A stretch of DNA of 57,160 nucleotides. It comes from Anaerohalosphaeraceae bacterium (GTDB lineage Bacteria > Planctomycetota > Phycisphaerae > Sedimentisphaerales > Anaerohalosphaeraceae). Of this stretch, positions 20,449 to 28,983 are shown piece after piece. The stretch covers positions 1 to 57,160 of the forward strand of contig DAOVIC010000001.1 of NCBI GenBank assembly GCA_030671565.1. The letters are read 5' to 3'. Made by a program: the position numbers and the translations under genes. Each line of letters starts with the position of its first letter. The stretch's first letter is position 1. The notes below the pieces were generated by a model that saw nothing but the letters and a program-made list of their open reading frames with translations, was not told the origin of the DNA and searched no databases.

Positions 20449-21249
20449 CTAATTTCTTTTCTTTCCGGTCTTCCTGAATATCTTTGTTATCTGGTAAGCT
20501 CCGCTGATCTTGAGCTTAAATTTCCTGAGGCTGTCCCGCGGTGAGACATTAAAACGTCCTATTCGGAAATTGTCCGTCGTATGCGTAACTGTTTCTGGCT
20601 CAACAGTAAAAGCTATCGCATAATCAGCATCTTTTACAGCCTGACAAACCCGGTCATCGTAGTCACCATGCGGATAGCTCATCCCTATAACGGGTCGCCC
20701 TGTGATATCTTCAAGCACTGAACGTGACGTCTGCAATTCATGGCTTAACATTTCATCTTCCAGTTGTGTAAGCATCGGATGCGAAAGAGTATGCGAAAGT
20801 ATCTCGAAACCCTCGTCGGCAAGTTGTGCCACCTGATCGGCGGTCATAACCTTCTCATACTGGTCAGGCGAATCTTGCTTAAACTGCCACTTAGGAGTAT
20901 CGCCAAGGTTTGCCACGGGTACGAATATACCTGCCGGAATATCGTAGTGTTTGAGAACATCCAGAGCATTGTGGATGATATTCTCGAAAGCATCATCGAT
21001 AGTTATGGCAACACAGCTTTTTCCGTTCCTCGGTAAAGCGTTCTTGATCTGTGACGGTCTTACGACAACACAGTTTTGCGCGAGGTATTTCATTTGCATG
21101 TCGAAACCGGCAACATCCTCAGATGTTATGCTGTGATAATATATGACCGTACAGAGGTGTCTGGAACCGATAATACCCAGAATCGATCCATAGAGCATGG
21201 CTGTTACGAATTCAATACTATCCTTGATGTTAACATTTCTAAATATCAT
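20449..21249 (-). CDS. Polysaccharide deacetylase (NodB homology, carbohydrate esterase 4)
   Basis: A 266-residue CE4-type deacetylase. The first motif is VAITIDDAFEN (catalytic Asp-Asp, about 75-85), the metal-binding HTLSHP lies at about 150-155, and the YPHGDYDD segment (about 195-202) follows. It would remove N-acetyl groups from the EPS or from lipid-linked precursor. A hydrophobic stretch near the N-terminus (FVTAMLYGSILGIIGS) could act as a membrane anchor. Deacetylases of this kind are regular members of exosortase-type EPS operons. It lies 17 bases after the GT2 gene and 25 bases before the FemAB-like gene. Confidence 0.9.
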   Translation of the reverse strand: MIFRNVNIKDSIEFVTAMLYGSILGIIGSRHLCTVIYYHSITSEDVAGFDMQMKYLAQNCVVVRPSQIKNALPRNGKSCVAITIDDAFENIIHNALDVLKHYDIPAGIFVPVANLGDTPKWQFKQDSPDQYEKVMTADQVAQLADEGFEILSHTLSHPMLTQLEDEMLSHELQTSRSVLEDITGRPVIGMSYPHGDYDDRVCQAVKDADYAIAFTVEPETVTHTTDNFRIGRFNVSPRDSLRKFKLKISGAYQITKIFRKTGKKRN

Positions 21250-21266
21250 TACGACAAACCTTTATT

Positions 21267-22217
21267 CTAAGCTTCCACCCCTATGAGCGAAAATCTCAAT
21301 GCAGCCAGGTTCATGTGCACCTGTTGTTTGTGCGACGAAATCTCCCTGTTTAAGATTCTGTTTAAAGTCATAATTACAAACCACGCAATTGTCCTTATGC
21401 TAAAAGATATTATAAGTATGAGACGAGCCGCAAACGCAGCAAGGCTGCCATTGTGTTTTTTGAGGAATATGAGCAGGCTTTTTTGACGCTGAACAAACAT
21501 CTTTGACCTCACTTTACTGCTGCTGGCGTTTCCTCCATGGGTATGTATTATTTTAGCACCGGGATAAAAAAGCGATTTCCATCCGGCTTTATTGAAACGG
21601 TAACACCAGTCGGTTTCCTCATAGTACATAAAATACGACTCGTCCATCGGACCGACATGGTCGATCGCCTCGCGTCTTACAAGCATATACATACCGGATA
21701 CGACATCGACCTGCTTTTCAGTATCGCGTTTCCACCAATGCATCCACTGGCTGCCAAGTATCCGATTATTACGGAAAAAAGTAGCAAGGCCTGATTCGGC
21801 CAGCATGAGATTAAAAAGATTTGTAAATCGAAAACACGTCATCTGGATAGTGTCCAGATCTTTCCATACCTGGCATCCGACAACGGCAGCTTCCGGATTT
21901 TTATCGGCGTAACTTACGGTTTTTGCGATCGCAGATTCGCCGACAAGCGTGTCGCTGTTTAAAAGCAGGACATACCGCCCCCTAGCTATCTCGATGCCCT
22001 GGTTGTTGGCGGATGCGAATCCTCGATTATCCTTATTGGCAATGACAATGACGCCGGGAAAACGATCTTTGACCATCTCCACAGAGGCGTCTGCCGAAGC
22101 GTTGTCTACGACAATTATTTCGTATTCGATGGAACCTGCATTCTCAATAATGGACTTGATGCAGTTTCTAAGAAGAGCACGTGTATTCCAGTTGACTATG
22201 ATTACTGAGACGTCCAT
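21267..22217 (-). CDS. GT2 family glycosyltransferase (rhamnosyltransferase-like)
   Basis: A 316-residue GT-A glycosyltransferase. The N-terminus MDVSVIIVNWNTRALLRNCI is the classic GT2 start, IVVDNASADASVEMVKD follows, the metal-binding LLLNSDTLV lies at about 90-98, and the acceptor-side MDESYFMYYEETDWCYR lies at about 180-197. A C-terminal hydrophobic helix (about 265-290) anchors it in the membrane. Homologues with WNT at the N-terminus are commonly rhamnosyltransferase-like. The ATG at 22215-22217 is chosen because GGGGAGGA precedes it and the frame upstream is inside the Wzy-like gene, which overlaps by 16 bases. Confidence 0.92.
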   Translation of the reverse strand: MDVSVIIVNWNTRALLRNCIKSIIENAGSIEYEIIVVDNASADASVEMVKDRFPGVIVIANKDNRGFASANNQGIEIARGRYVLLLNSDTLVGESAIAKTVSYADKNPEAAVVGCQVWKDLDTIQMTCFRFTNLFNLMLAESGLATFFRNNRILGSQWMHWWKRDTEKQVDVVSGMYMLVRREAIDHVGPMDESYFMYYEETDWCYRFNKAGWKSLFYPGAKIIHTHGGNASSSKVRSKMFVQRQKSLLIFLKKHNGSLAAFAARLILIISFSIRTIAWFVIMTLNRILNREISSHKQQVHMNLAALRFSLIGVEA

Positions 22218-23584
22218 ACTGTTATATCCTCCCCGACAGCATTGGTATTCGATAGTTGAGCTTGAGTTGAAGCTGTTTTTGCTGTGCGATTGAATATGCG
22301 GGCAGGTTTCATGACGATTACCGGCATGCCTGCACATAAAGCGAGCATCATAAAGTATATTGTTCTTGGTTGACCGAAAAGGCTTACGGTAAAGAAAACT
22401 GCAAAAAGTGCGACCATGATCGAAACCACTGACCAGACCATCCATTTATCGCCTTTGAAAGGAGTTATCTTAAAAGCAAGGATGAGACGTTTTACTGCCT
22501 GAAGGTTTATCACAAGGAACGGGATAAGACTTACCAGGCCAAAACGTGCGAGTATCAACAGGTAATGGTTGACAATATCGGTATGGCCTCGCAGGTCGAT
22601 CAATGCACTCCAGCCGGGATCAACATCATACCCGTATCCAAATAGCCAGTGACCGCTCATCCCGCCCTGAAAAAGCGCGACCTCGATCAGCATACTGCGG
22701 TACCATGCCGTCTTTTCATTCATAGCAAAGCTGCCGATGACATCGTAGAAGTGGCGGTTACTTAATATCTCGACCGAGATACACATGATCACTATTACTA
22801 TGATCACATGCCTGGCATATTGACGGTAATAAAACAATATCATGAAAAGGCCGATCAGCATGACGGCCATAACAGGCGCACTTGAAACAGAAGCGACAAC
22901 ACCCAGCGAAAGCATGGCAATGGCGGTAATGTAAAGTTTTTTGTGTGACCGTACGTTGTAGATCAGGCCTGCGCAAAGCGCCCCTGCCATCGCAAAGAAC
23001 ATTCCGAAATGGATATGCACCGGAAATGTCACGTTTGCCCGATAAAGCCCGTATCGCATATCAACACGATCACCGAGTACACCCCATGCGGCATGACGAA
23101 GAAGCGGACCGGCTGGATTGTTGCCTGTGATCGACTGGTACATCCCAAGAAATGCCAGCGGAAGCGCGATGAAAAGCAAATACTTCAGTAGTTTTATATA
23201 TTCATCTTTGGTGGTAATTGTCATCCTGACTATAAAATACGGCATGGCAAGGTCGACAATGATACCTGAGCGGCTTTCCAGAAATTGCATCAATGACGCA
23301 GAAGTCAAATATCCCGAAATGACCTGACTGACAAAATAGATGATCACCAACCAGTCGATGGCAATGAATTTGAACCTCTTGCCCGCCGATCGCATTAACA
23401 GACTGCTAAGCAAAACGATCGCAACAATTCGCGAAGCAGAAAAGTCGACGGTACCGAACTTGAGTGTCAAATTGACCGGATACCATACAAGAACCGTAAT
23501 ATAGACAGCCAATGCCTGAACCGGTGAAAGGAGAAATACCAGCAAACTTGCTATTGCTGCAATTGTCCCGGTTAGAAAACTCAT
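22202..23584 (-). CDS. O-antigen ligase/polymerase-like (Wzy/WaaL) membrane protein
   Basis: A 460-residue protein with about ten to twelve hydrophobic helices and the large periplasmic loop expected of the Wzy_C family. The loop carries RHAAWGVLGDRVDMRYGLYR and, further on, WLFGYGYDVDPG followed by RGHTDIVNHYLLILARFGLV, a pattern (G.G with H/N in a H.YLL segment) common to these enzymes. It should polymerise lipid-linked repeat units in the periplasm or ligate the finished chain. It overlaps the FrhB-like gene upstream by ATGA and the GT2 gene downstream by 16 bases, which indicates tight co-translation. Confidence 0.87.
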   Translation of the reverse strand: MSFLTGTIAAIASLLVFLLSPVQALAVYITVLVWYPVNLTLKFGTVDFSASRIVAIVLLSSLLMRSAGKRFKFIAIDWLVIIYFVSQVISGYLTSASLMQFLESRSGIIVDLAMPYFIVRMTITTKDEYIKLLKYLLFIALPLAFLGMYQSITGNNPAGPLLRHAAWGVLGDRVDMRYGLYRANVTFPVHIHFGMFFAMAGALCAGLIYNVRSHKKLYITAIAMLSLGVVASVSSAPVMAVMLIGLFMILFYYRQYARHVIIVIVIMCISVEILSNRHFYDVIGSFAMNEKTAWYRSMLIEVALFQGGMSGHWLFGYGYDVDPGWSALIDLRGHTDIVNHYLLILARFGLVSLIPFLVINLQAVKRLILAFKITPFKGDKWMVWSVVSIMVALFAVFFTVSLFGQPRTIYFMMLALCAGMPVIVMKPARIFNRTAKTASTQAQLSNTNAVGEDITVWTSQ

Positions 23585-24894
23585 ACGGTTTCCTCCTCGG
23601 CGTTTTCATAATCTATCAGGGTAGCGGTTTGGGCAGGCATGGTTTGCTCCAGTGACTCCGAAGCGAGCGCTTTGTACCATTTCCGTGCTATGATCCTGCG
23701 TATAGTGCCGCTAAACGAGCGTATCTTTTCGATAAATGACAAGTCGAGCCAGTTTGAGAAAAGATTGAAACCCAAATACTCAGGTAACGGTATCTGCATG
23801 ATACGCATGGCGGTCAGTCTTGCCCAAAGATGGCGTTTTCGCCTAAGTAATGTCCGTTGCGAACGCCACAGCGTCGAAGGTTCGACACGTTCTGCCTCGA
23901 TATGTCCTGCAGCGATCGCACCGTGAAGTATCTTTTTACCCAACTCGGTTCTAACAAGGATCAGCGAACGGCCCGGGTCGTTCGGATTGGTTTGACGGTA
24001 CCACGGATCGCCACATGAAATGTCTGCAAACTCACCTGTACTGTCGGGACAAAGGCGGCATCTGAATTGACCGAACTTGCTGAGAATTCGACCCCATGCC
24101 TCCTCGTAAGTCATGTGCTGGCAGTGACATGAATCCTTTTCCATCGCCACCGTCATTCCTGGCCAGCCATTGCCGCGATATCTCAACTCCTTTACTCGTT
24201 CCGGATTTACACGCATTTCACTAAGTATCTTGTACGTGCCGACCGTTGCCGGCGTACCTGCACAGAAAATACTGATGCTGCAGGCAATTCGTAAATCAAG
24301 CTGCTCATCGATACTTCTGGCTTTTGTCAGTGCCACAATATCGCATGGCTTTCCAACGAAAACAGCAGGAGCTTTTTGTTCGTCGATAAGGCTAAATCCG
24401 GCACAAGTCGGAGCAGGCGCATAACGTGAACCGGTCTGAGCGATCAAATCTGAACGGGTTTTACTTATCATCGGAATGGACTGAAGAGGCGCCGATTCTT
24501 TTGTACCGATATGCAGAACAGAAGAAGCTGCTCCGCTTTCAAGCATATATATGCTAAGGGCTGTAACAGCTCCCCCGGAAGATCCCTTGAAACGGATATC
24601 AGAATCCGAGGCGTAACCCTCCCATATCTCCAGCACAGACCCCCATGCCTTTGAAAGTTCCACGATATCGTCGCTGTTTCTGTTCTGGTGGCATATCCCG
24701 ATCGCAGGACAAACCTGAAGGCATTTGGAACATTTTTGACATTTGTCGACATCTGCGATGGGCCGTATCCCTCGAACCGGTATGTCGACTAGGGTGATGG
24801 CTTTTTTAGGACAGACAGAAACACATGCACCGCAACCAAGGCAAAGCCGCCATCGCGCAACATCGTTTACATTGTTAATATCTTTGTCGCTCAT
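23581..24894 (-). CDS. Coenzyme F420 hydrogenase beta-subunit-like Fe-S protein of the EPS operon
   Basis: A 437-residue protein with an N-terminal 2x[4Fe-4S] ferredoxin domain (Cys18, 21, 24, 28 and Cys52, 55, 58, 62). FrhB_FdhB N- and C-domains follow: KGSSGGAVTALSIYMLESGA at about 105-125, VFVGKPCDIVALT at about 174-186, CRLCPDSTGEFADISCGDPW at about 281-300. In the family this fold binds flavin and moves electrons. EPS loci often place it beside a polysaccharide pyruvyltransferase and a flippase, as here, where its ATGA overlaps the stop codon of that fusion gene. It may reduce the pyruvyl or another acyl group of the polymer. The substrate and electron donor are unknown. Confidence 0.87.
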   Translation of the reverse strand: MSDKDINNVNDVARWRLCLGCGACVSVCPKKAITLVDIPVRGIRPIADVDKCQKCSKCLQVCPAIGICHQNRNSDDIVELSKAWGSVLEIWEGYASDSDIRFKGSSGGAVTALSIYMLESGAASSVLHIGTKESAPLQSIPMISKTRSDLIAQTGSRYAPAPTCAGFSLIDEQKAPAVFVGKPCDIVALTKARSIDEQLDLRIACSISIFCAGTPATVGTYKILSEMRVNPERVKELRYRGNGWPGMTVAMEKDSCHCQHMTYEEAWGRILSKFGQFRCRLCPDSTGEFADISCGDPWYRQTNPNDPGRSLILVRTELGKKILHGAIAAGHIEAERVEPSTLWRSQRTLLRRKRHLWARLTAMRIMQIPLPEYLGFNLFSNWLDLSFIEKIRSFSGTIRRIIARKWYKALASESLEQTMPAQTATLIDYENAEEETV

Positions 24895-27695
24895 AATACA
24901 TTATCAAACATATTTAGAATATTTTCCTTTAGAACCAGTAAGTTCGAATCGAGCTGCCGGGATATGGCATGACGATTTTTGAAAGCCTTTTCGACAATCG
25001 TTATTATCTGCTCATCAGTGTGAAAACGCATATCGCCTACAAGGTGACCCATGCGAACTGTTTCAAAGACGCCGGCAAATTTTCGGCTGTATGCTATGCC
25101 GACTGTAGGTACCGCCTGCGACATCGCAGCAATGCACGAATGCATTCTTGCCCCAACAAAGAAATCGGTCATACCGATCAGATGTTTTGTCTCGGCATGA
25201 TCGCAAGGGACCGGAGGAATATATATACGATCCTTATATTCCTGATCCATGTCTTCGATAAGGTGCAGACACGCGTCTCGATCGCTTTCGACGTGCAGAT
25301 GATCGGGTGGAAATACATGCGGAAAAAGAACCATCACAACCAATTCCTCAGACATGAGCAGATCGACAATGTCATGGGTTAGTTTGCGGTAATCGACATT
25401 CAGCCTGAACATGTTATCGCGAGTATAACCGCCATTGTAGAGCAAACCGGATATATTCATTCCCACAACAGTGGCATTTCCGGGAAGAGATTCGAGCATC
25501 GTATCTATGTCGTCATTGTTCGGACTCTTCGGGTCCAGTATAAACGCGACATCAGGAATAAGTCTTACCCTGTCTTCGAAATAAAGCGGACCAAGCACAT
25601 TTTTGACACAGGCAATACTATCGGCGTCTCGCGAGAAAATCACATGAGAGCGTTTCAGAATTTGCTTTGCCATCCACGAAGCTAATAGAGAATGGAACGG
25701 CCCATAAGTCTGCGGAAGAAGGATAAGCGGCTTGCGGTAAAGCAGGATAAGCCACTTGGTAAGTATGCCCAGAATAAGTCGTTTATGCCCATAGATATCG
25801 CTGAAACTGTCACCTCCGGTAATATCGGCGGCAACCTGCGATGAAACAATAAACGAAACGCCACGGTTACATTTTGCCAACAGTCTCTTGACCCATACGA
25901 AAGGAAGGATGCGATAAATAATTCCGCATCCGGCAAGCGTTACAAAGTGGTCTCCGCGAAAGATATTCGGACAAAAACGCAGAGGCAAAATGGTGGCCTC
26001 AACTTCTTTGTCGCCGATATTGAGGTTTTTCGTAACTAATTCTCTGCCAGTTGCAAACAGACCTATTTTACACCCTTGCCAGTGATTGACAATACACTTG
26101 ATAGATGCTTCGGCAAGGGCGCTTACGCCAAGATTGCCGGTATCGAACGATGCACCGAGAAGAATTATACTGGTTTCATCTTCGCCCTTGCTGGTTTGCG
26201 GTTCGTGATCGTCAATTGCCGCAGATTTGACAGCGACTTGCCACATCGAGCCTTTCAATACAACTAAACCGCATGCACATGCGGCAAGAACCCCCCCCAT
26301 CCCTACCGATATTCTTATCAAGTTATGATCGAGGCCGATAATGCTTAATAATACCGCCGGTACGACTACAATTACCGAAACAGCAATGCCCGGAAGCATC
26401 GAATTGAAATAGTCTGAAACGAGCAAAGATATTCTTTTCTGCATGAAAACTATCTGGGCGATAAAGCCGGCACTTTCTGCGATGAGTACGGCAGATGCAG
26501 CACCGACAACACCTCCGGCAGATATCGCCGGATAGATCAGCACAGTCAGAACACATGCACGCAGACCTACAAACGCACGGTGATAGCCCGGCCGACCGAT
26601 AGCGATGTACATCGATGCGAGAATTATTGACTGAATGCGAAGAACTATGATGACAGACAAGAGGCAGAACGGGATCGCAACGGCTGAATAAGCGGATTTA
26701 TAGACAGTGACAAGCAAAGCACCGGATGTCGTTATAAAAAACATCGCAAGAGGGATTGTGACGACACTACAAACCGATACGATGTTCAAGACAGACTGCC
26801 TAAGTTCGGCAAGGTCGTCCTGTTTTTTGGAAAAGACGGGCACAAGCAGTCTTCCGACGATCCTGCCGAAAAGCTGCCTTGGCACGGAAGCAAGTGCAAA
26901 GGCAAGAAAATACATTCCTACCAGTTCTTTAGAGACCATTTTGCCAAGTACTATAACGTCAAGCTGAAATGCAACGAGTGTAAGAATGGGCAGGCCCAGC
27001 ATGCCGCGCGCAAAATGAAGAATGTCCTTAAAAGATTCACGATCGATCGAAAAAGCTGGTTTGAAAGGACAAAGGACATGCGATAATGTGCAAAGCATCG
27101 CAGGTTCCAGAACAAAACCGATCACGAGGGCCCATTCGTTTCTAAGATAAACCGCAAGGGCTATGGTCGAAAGCGTACTGATCATCGCACTGGTCTGGGT
27201 CAATATTACCGCTTTCTTGAAATCGAATTGCTTCTCGAGAACATGGACGCGTGGACTTATCAGACCGTTGAAAAGTATCGAAATGAATGTCACACGAAGC
27301 AGCATCAGCATACCCGTATCTTCGTAGAAACGGCTGATCATCGGCGCCAAAAGCCATGCAATAGCAAAAATACAAGACGCACGAACTGCCTGGAACCACC
27401 ATGCGACATTGAGATATTCCTTTTGCGCACCCCTTGCGTTCTGGATCACAGAGTGTTTTACGCCGACCTCGTTAATAGCCTCAAATATCATCGCCGCCGT
27501 GGTGACCAGCGCAATCCTTCCAAGCGAAGATGGCATCAGTATCTTTGCCAGCACGACAGTACGCACAAACCTGAACGATCGCTCTACTAAAGTGCCGCCA
27601 GTGAGGGCGATACTGCCGCGAAAACACTTTGCTCTCAGGGAATCGCCTGCAAATTTCTCCTTGATCGAAGCTTTCATCTTTGCAAACCACATCAT
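24891..27695 (-). CDS. Wzx-type flippase fused to polysaccharide pyruvyltransferase
   Basis: A 934-residue fusion. Residues about 1-490 form a 12-14-helix MATE-superfamily lipid-linked oligosaccharide flippase (GSIALTGGTLVERSFRFVRT near the N-terminus, LVPVFSKKQDDLAELRQSVL mid-domain). Residues about 506-934 form a CsaB-like polysaccharide pyruvyltransferase (PF04230 type): SIILLGASFDTGNLGVSALA, AADITGGDSFSDIYGHKRLI, PLILLPQTYGPF, then MTDFFVGARMHSCIAAMSQA near the end. The linker (about 490-505) is hydrophilic. Translation most likely starts at the ATG at 27693-27695, which has GGGAG upstream; an earlier Met at 27716 lacks a site. A single chain could modify and flip the same intermediate. 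Confidence 0.92.
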   Translation of the reverse strand: MMWFAKMKASIKEKFAGDSLRAKCFRGSIALTGGTLVERSFRFVRTVVLAKILMPSSLGRIALVTTAAMIFEAINEVGVKHSVIQNARGAQKEYLNVAWWFQAVRASCIFAIAWLLAPMISRFYEDTGMLMLLRVTFISILFNGLISPRVHVLEKQFDFKKAVILTQTSAMISTLSTIALAVYLRNEWALVIGFVLEPAMLCTLSHVLCPFKPAFSIDRESFKDILHFARGMLGLPILTLVAFQLDVIVLGKMVSKELVGMYFLAFALASVPRQLFGRIVGRLLVPVFSKKQDDLAELRQSVLNIVSVCSVVTIPLAMFFITTSGALLVTVYKSAYSAVAIPFCLLSVIIVLRIQSIILASMYIAIGRPGYHRAFVGLRACVLTVLIYPAISAGGVVGAASAVLIAESAGFIAQIVFMQKRISLLVSDYFNSMLPGIAVSVIVVVPAVLLSIIGLDHNLIRISVGMGGVLAACACGLVVLKGSMWQVAVKSAAIDDHEPQTSKGEDETSIILLGASFDTGNLGVSALAEASIKCIVNHWQGCKIGLFATGRELVTKNLNIGDKEVEATILPLRFCPNIFRGDHFVTLAGCGIIYRILPFVWVKRLLAKCNRGVSFIVSSQVAADITGGDSFSDIYGHKRLILGILTKWLILLYRKPLILLPQTYGPFHSLLASWMAKQILKRSHVIFSRDADSIACVKNVLGPLYFEDRVRLIPDVAFILDPKSPNNDDIDTMLESLPGNATVVGMNISGLLYNGGYTRDNMFRLNVDYRKLTHDIVDLLMSEELVVMVLFPHVFPPDHLHVESDRDACLHLIEDMDQEYKDRIYIPPVPCDHAETKHLIGMTDFFVGARMHSCIAAMSQAVPTVGIAYSRKFAGVFETVRMGHLVGDMRFHTDEQIITIVEKAFKNRHAISRQLDSNLLVLKENILNMFDNVL

Positions 27696-27742
27696 AGCGA
27701 TTCTCCCGTGATACAATACATCGTCAGCGCAAATGCCATCCT

Positions 27743-28516
27743 CTAGTATGCCCCTGTTCGGCCCCGAAGATCCGGATTAAGAACCCCGTGGTAATCTGCG
27801 GGCATTTCCTCTTGACTGCCGGGATAACTATCAGGACGACTAACACCGGGAAAGCAGGTCACTATCGGATCAATTAATTCGGCGGCAGCCTTGCGCAAAA
27901 TGCTTTCGGATACCGCATTTAATTGGACCTGTGTTACGTACCTGGCGGCATCGCCTTTAATATTTGGCGTCCTCCAGGCAACCCCCGAAAAACCCTTTTC
28001 TTCGGTAGTAAATAAACCGTTGACTATATAGAAATTGAGAACTAATGTATCCCTGCTATCGGCCAAAGGCCTGTTGAATCTATGTAAAAGAGCACCGATC
28101 CTGCGCCCGCTTGAGGTAACTATTTCGATTTCCCTCGTTTCCTGATGTAGATATCCGGCACTGGGATAACATACGCTGGGTCTGTGTCCGAGCATTGTCC
28201 GGGGCCTGGCAGAATAGGCGACGTAAAGACTGACCGATGCCCTAAGAGAGGCGTTGGTGTAACTTCGCATCAGGTAGTCGTCGTTGGCGGCGGCCTTTAG
28301 AATAGTTTCCGAAACATCAATGTCAAGACCCTCCCATTCGCCTATCCGTTTACTAACACTGCTAAGCGGTTTTTCCAGTCTTATAGGCCGATTGGCTACG
28401 GCATTGATCTGGGTGGCGAGAATATGATAAGTAATACCTGAACTAAGAAGCAGAAACAACGCAACTAACCAGGAAGTCATAACGCCAAATTTATATTTTG
28501 AAATATTCTCTGACAT
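27743..28516 (-). CDS. epsI: EpsI-family exosortase-associated protein
   Basis: A 257-residue EpsI-domain (DUF3485) protein. One N-terminal transmembrane helix (about 13-33) is followed by the periplasmic domain with the signature MLGHRPSVCYPSAGYLHQ (about 110-127, single conserved Cys), RRIGALLHRFNRP and a YIVNGLFTTEEKG segment. EpsI domains nearly always accompany exosortases, often fused to their C-terminus; here it is a separate protein at the front of the operon while the exosortase carries another fusion partner. The exact biochemical role is unsettled in the literature I know. It lies 47 bases before the flippase fusion. Confidence 0.92.
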   Translation of the reverse strand: MSENISKYKFGVMTSWLVALFLLLSSGITYHILATQINAVANRPIRLEKPLSSVSKRIGEWEGLDIDVSETILKAAANDDYLMRSYTNASLRASVSLYVAYSARPRTMLGHRPSVCYPSAGYLHQETREIEIVTSSGRRIGALLHRFNRPLADSRDTLVLNFYIVNGLFTTEEKGFSGVAWRTPNIKGDAARYVTQVQLNAVSESILRKAAAELIDPIVTCFPGVSRPDSYPGSQEEMPADYHGVLNPDLRGRTGAY

Positions 28517-28983
28517 CTCGCGACAGCATCCCCCATCAACATACCATCCAGTCTGTCAATATCTGATAAACAAGATTCATATAACTACACTTGCAACCCC
28601 ATAAACGTGCTCGCCGGCAGTATTTCCGGCATATGTATACTTCGGAAGGTGGAGGAAGAGTATTTAGAACAAAATTGAAACTTTTTCGAATATCGCTACC
28701 ACCGTTCCCCAATCGATACAACCGTTACACGAATTTCTGATACCACTTTTTTTTTAAAAAACTCTGTGCTAATACCATGAACTTGTTTCCCCACGAAAGA
28801 TATAGTGACCGTAGTATCAGTGAAACTGCAAACGAATTAAAGCGTACTCATCTTTTTAATCACTAAAGAGTAGAAGCGGTGTAATTAAAATTAGTTCGTA
28901 TAGTCCGGTTCTTTAATTACCGAAAACCGGATGGGAAGAAAAATCGTTCACAAAAAATGGAAAGGAAACAAATGGAGGCACAA
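28517..28983. promoter_or_regulatory. Divergent intergenic region between EPS operon and secreted LamG protein
   Basis: About 470 bases without a gene separate the divergent starts. The leaders of both transcripts are here. Two hairpins stand out: GCCGG/CCGGC at 28613-28630 in the EPS leader, and CCGGTT/AACCGG at 28905-28930 just before the secreted-protein gene. A run of nine T at 28748-28756 marks an A/T-rich middle. I see no convincing sigma70 or sigma54 promoter. Confidence 0.4.
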
